This document shows positions 61,982 to 64,000 of a stretch of 64,000 nucleotides of DNA, one piece after another. Position 1 is the first letter of the stretch; each line of letters starts with the position of its first letter. The stretch is from an uncultured Mycoplasma sp. (GTDB lineage: Bacteria; Bacillota_I; Bacilli_A; RF39; UBA660): positions 1-64,000 of the forward strand of contig CABUPU010000006.1 in NCBI GenBank assembly GCA_902493595.1, written 5' to 3'. Below the pieces are notes generated by a model. That model was not told where the DNA came from and made no database searches. It worked only from the letters and a program-made list of their open reading frames with translations. The translations under genes were made by a program, and so were the position numbers.

Positions 61982-64000
61982 TTATTTCACCTTCCTAATT
62001 CCTTTATAATTTTTTAAAAACTTTTTAACACCAAATCTTTGGTGAAATGCAATTGTTATAAATTTATCATCAACACTTACTACCACACCTTTACCAAATG
62101 TTAAGTGAGTAACAATATCTCCATTTTTAAATTCTTCACTAGATGAATTATCATCTGAATATAATAATTTTGTTTTAAGCGAATGCATTTCATTTTTAGT
62201 TTCCTCTTTATCTAGTAAATTATCACTAATTTCACTAATAAATCTACTCGGAGGATTCATCTGCATATTACCATAAAGCATTCTTCTTCCTGCATTAAGT
62301 AAATAAAGTTTTTCTTTTGCACGAGTAATAGCTACATACATAAGTCTTCTTTCTTCCTCGAGTTCTTCATCATCATATAATGCTTTTGAAATTGGCATAA
62401 TATTTTCCTCAAGACCGATAATGAAGACAACTTTAAATTCAAGACCTTTTGCTGAATGCACTGTCATAAGAGTTACTGCATCAGAATCTAAAGAATACTC
62501 AGCAGCATCTGATACAAGAGAAACCTCCATTAAGAAATCAGATAAGTTAACATTACCAGTTTCTTTTTCATAAGTTTCAGAAACACTTCGAAATTCCATT
62601 AAGTTTTCAAGTCTGATATCACTTTCAAGACTTTTATCATTTTCATATGTTTCTTTCATTTTAGATAACTCTAAAGTTTTATCAATAAGACCAGTTATCG
62701 AAGTATCTTTACTTATTTCAATTAAATTTAAAATTAAATTTTTAAATTCTAGTTCTTTACCACTATCAATTGCTTCGAACATTGATATATTTAAACTTCT
62801 TGCTTTTTCTCTCAAGTTTTCAATAGTTTTATCACCTATTTTTCTTTTAGGTTCATTAATAACTCTTTCAAGTGATACATCATCACTAGGATTAGCAATA
62901 AGTTTTAAATATGCAAGTAAATCTTTAATTTCTTTTCTTTTATAAAAATAAAATGAGCCAAACACTTTATAAGGTATATTAGCTTTAACTAAAGCATCTT
63001 CGATTGAACGGGATTGAGCATTAGTTCTATAGAAAATAGCCATATCTTTACGATTATAACCTTCTTCATATAGTTTTTGAATTTCATCAACTACTCTTTT
63101 ATTTTCCATAGAATCATTAAATGTTCTAATATATTTTATTTTTACTCCTTGACCTAAATCTGAAAATAAATCCAAATCTTTTCTTTGCTTATTATGTGAT
63201 ATTACTTCATTAGCCGCATCAAGTATTGTTTGAGTACTACGATAATTCTGTGGAAGTTTTATTACTGTGCAACCTTTAAAGTCTTTTTCAAAATTTAAAA
63301 TATTTTGGTAATTTGCTCCCCTGAAAGCATAAATAGATTGAGATGGATCTCCGACTACAAAAAGATTTAAATATTTTTTAGAAAGTAGTTTTACAAGTTT
63401 ATATTGTACTTCATTTGTATCTTGATATTCATCTATTAAAATATATTTAAATTTATCTTGATATTTTTCTAATACTTCTTTATTACTGTTAAATAATTCT
63501 ACTGGTTTTTTTAATAAATCATCAAAATCTAAAGTATTATTTCTTTTTAATATTTTTTCATATTCATAATATATTTTTACCGCTATTTTCTCATTCTCTG
63601 AAATTAAAAAGTTAGCTATTTCACTATCTGAAAGCATATTATTTTTAATAAAGGAAATCTTACTTTTTATAAAAGCAGGACTTATCATTTTATCAGTAAT
63701 ATTAATGTCTTTCATTATCTTTTTTATAATACTTGTTTGATCTTCAGTATCTATTAAAGTAAATGCTGATGTTAAATTAAACAAAGCACTATTTTCTCTA
63801 ATTATTTTTAAACCAAATGAATGAAATGTTCCAATAAAGGCATCATGAGCATTTATAATGTTATTTACCCTTTCTCTCATTTCTCCAGCTGCTTTATTTG
63901 TAAATGTGATAGCAAGTATATTGTAAGGTTTTACTCCATTTTCTATCAAATTAGCAATCCTTGTTGTTAATACTTTTGTTTTACCAGAACCCGCTCCAGC
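61982..64000 (-). CDS. pcrA: ATP-dependent DNA helicase PcrA (cut by the window end)
   Basis: 673 codons of a UvrD/PcrA helicase whose start lies beyond the window. The visible start of the reading frame contains Walker A AGAGSGKT, then TFTNKAAGEMRERV, LIDEYQDTN, VGDPSQSIYAFRGANY, LPQNYRSTQTIL, VTLMTVHSAKGLEFKVVF and RRLMYVAITRAKEKLYLL. The C-terminal Tudor-like tail that binds RNA polymerase is present (GDIVTHLTFGKGVVVSV). It unwinds DNA in repair and plasmid replication. The first internal start-like codon (TTG at 63949) is not the true start. Confidence 0.96.
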   Translation of the reverse strand, partial: AGAGSGKTKVLTTRIANLIENGVKPYNILAITFTNKAAGEMRERVNNIINAHDAFIGTFHSFGLKIIRENSALFNLTSAFTLIDTEDQTSIIKKIMKDINITDKMISPAFIKSKISFIKNNMLSDSEIANFLISENEKIAVKIYYEYEKILKRNNTLDFDDLLKKPVELFNSNKEVLEKYQDKFKYILIDEYQDTNEVQYKLVKLLSKKYLNLFVVGDPSQSIYAFRGANYQNILNFEKDFKGCTVIKLPQNYRSTQTILDAANEVISHNKQRKDLDLFSDLGQGVKIKYIRTFNDSMENKRVVDEIQKLYEEGYNRKDMAIFYRTNAQSRSIEDALVKANIPYKVFGSFYFYKRKEIKDLLAYLKLIANPSDDVSLERVINEPKRKIGDKTIENLREKARSLNISMFEAIDSGKELEFKNLILNLIEISKDTSITGLIDKTLELSKMKETYENDKSLESDIRLENLMEFRSVSETYEKETGNVNLSDFLMEVSLVSDAAEYSLDSDAVTLMTVHSAKGLEFKVVFIIGLEENIMPISKALYDDEELEEERRLMYVAITRAKEKLYLLNAGRRMLYGNMQMNPPSRFISEISDNLLDKEETKNEMHSLKTKLLYSDDNSSSEEFKNGDIVTHLTFGKGVVVSVDDKFITIAFHQRFGVKKFLKNYKGIRKVK

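Overview
The window is chromosomal DNA from a very AT-rich, Gram-positive-type bacterium. By eye it is well under one third GC, with strong GGAGG ribosome binding sites, TTGACA/TATAAT promoters and stem plus U-run terminators. It forms endospores or descends from a spore former: there is a pro-sigma-K gene split by a skin-like element, a CotE homologue, a cotJ cluster (a CotJA/CotJB fusion plus CotJC), a YlmC/YmxH PRC-barrel protein, three YjcZ-like micro-proteins and a large serine recombinase. CotE points to the Bacilli side of the Firmicutes. The composition and gene mix resemble uncultured gut lineages, but no rRNA is present to place it. I saw no tRNA, rRNA, CRISPR array or insertion sequence.

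Layout. 0-5.5 kb: a serine hydrolase, a tight operon of small unknown genes led by a PspC-domain protein, tag, lepB and rplS. 5.5-11.4 kb: an AI-2E family transporter, a lipoprotein, a prepilin-like surface protein and a RodA/FtsW protein. 11.4-14.2 kb: a YjcZ-like micro-protein, def, the cotJ genes and a candidate small RNA. 14.2-18.6 kb: a one-carbon/thymidylate operon, folD-glyA-thyA-dfrA-tmk. 18.7-22.8 kb: rhomboid protease, rluD, lspA, ylmC, then lexA facing a 33-codon membrane ORF across two candidate LexA operators. 22.9-31.6 kb: a surface protein, a small UvrD-like helicase, an ABC exporter with two membrane-anchored HTH regulators, and DUF975 and RNHCP proteins. 31.6-38.0 kb: sigK interrupted by a 5,676-bp element. 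38-42.6 kb: rpsP-khpA, cotE and a NatAB-type ABC transporter. 42.7-48.5 kb: a membrane-anchored Ig-like protein and a 1,547-residue papain-like peptidase ending in a dockerin. 48.5-56 kb: lemA (frameshifted)/DUF3137, a HerA-like ATPase, a HIT protein, a CapA protein, two micro-proteins, prsA and two DUF11 proteins. 56-64 kb: recX, a DHH phosphoesterase, ackA, ligA, a nucleotidyltransferase and pcrA (cut by the window end).

The main discovery is the split sigK. The upstream part (pro-sequence and region 2) and the downstream part (regions 3-4) lie on either side of a 5.7-kb segment. Joining the two flanks at a 5-bp direct repeat (AAATG) restores a 232-codon pro-sigma-K in frame. The inner ends of the segment are perfect 11-bp inverted repeats, so the excised circle would carry a near-perfect 26-bp palindromic attP. 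The recombinase stop codon lies on the crossover core, so the circular form would extend the recombinase by 24 residues. The rest of the element is a set of gene remnants: a GluRS/CysRS chimera, an internally deleted uppS, a conjugation coupling-protein fragment and small ORFs abutting at a probable deletion junction, plus one intact D,D-carboxypeptidase gene. This fits a decayed mobile element kept because its excision gates late mother-cell transcription. cotE carries a sequence matching a sigma-K promoter (AC, 16 bp, CATACATTA), which would make it a target of the rebuilt sigma factor.
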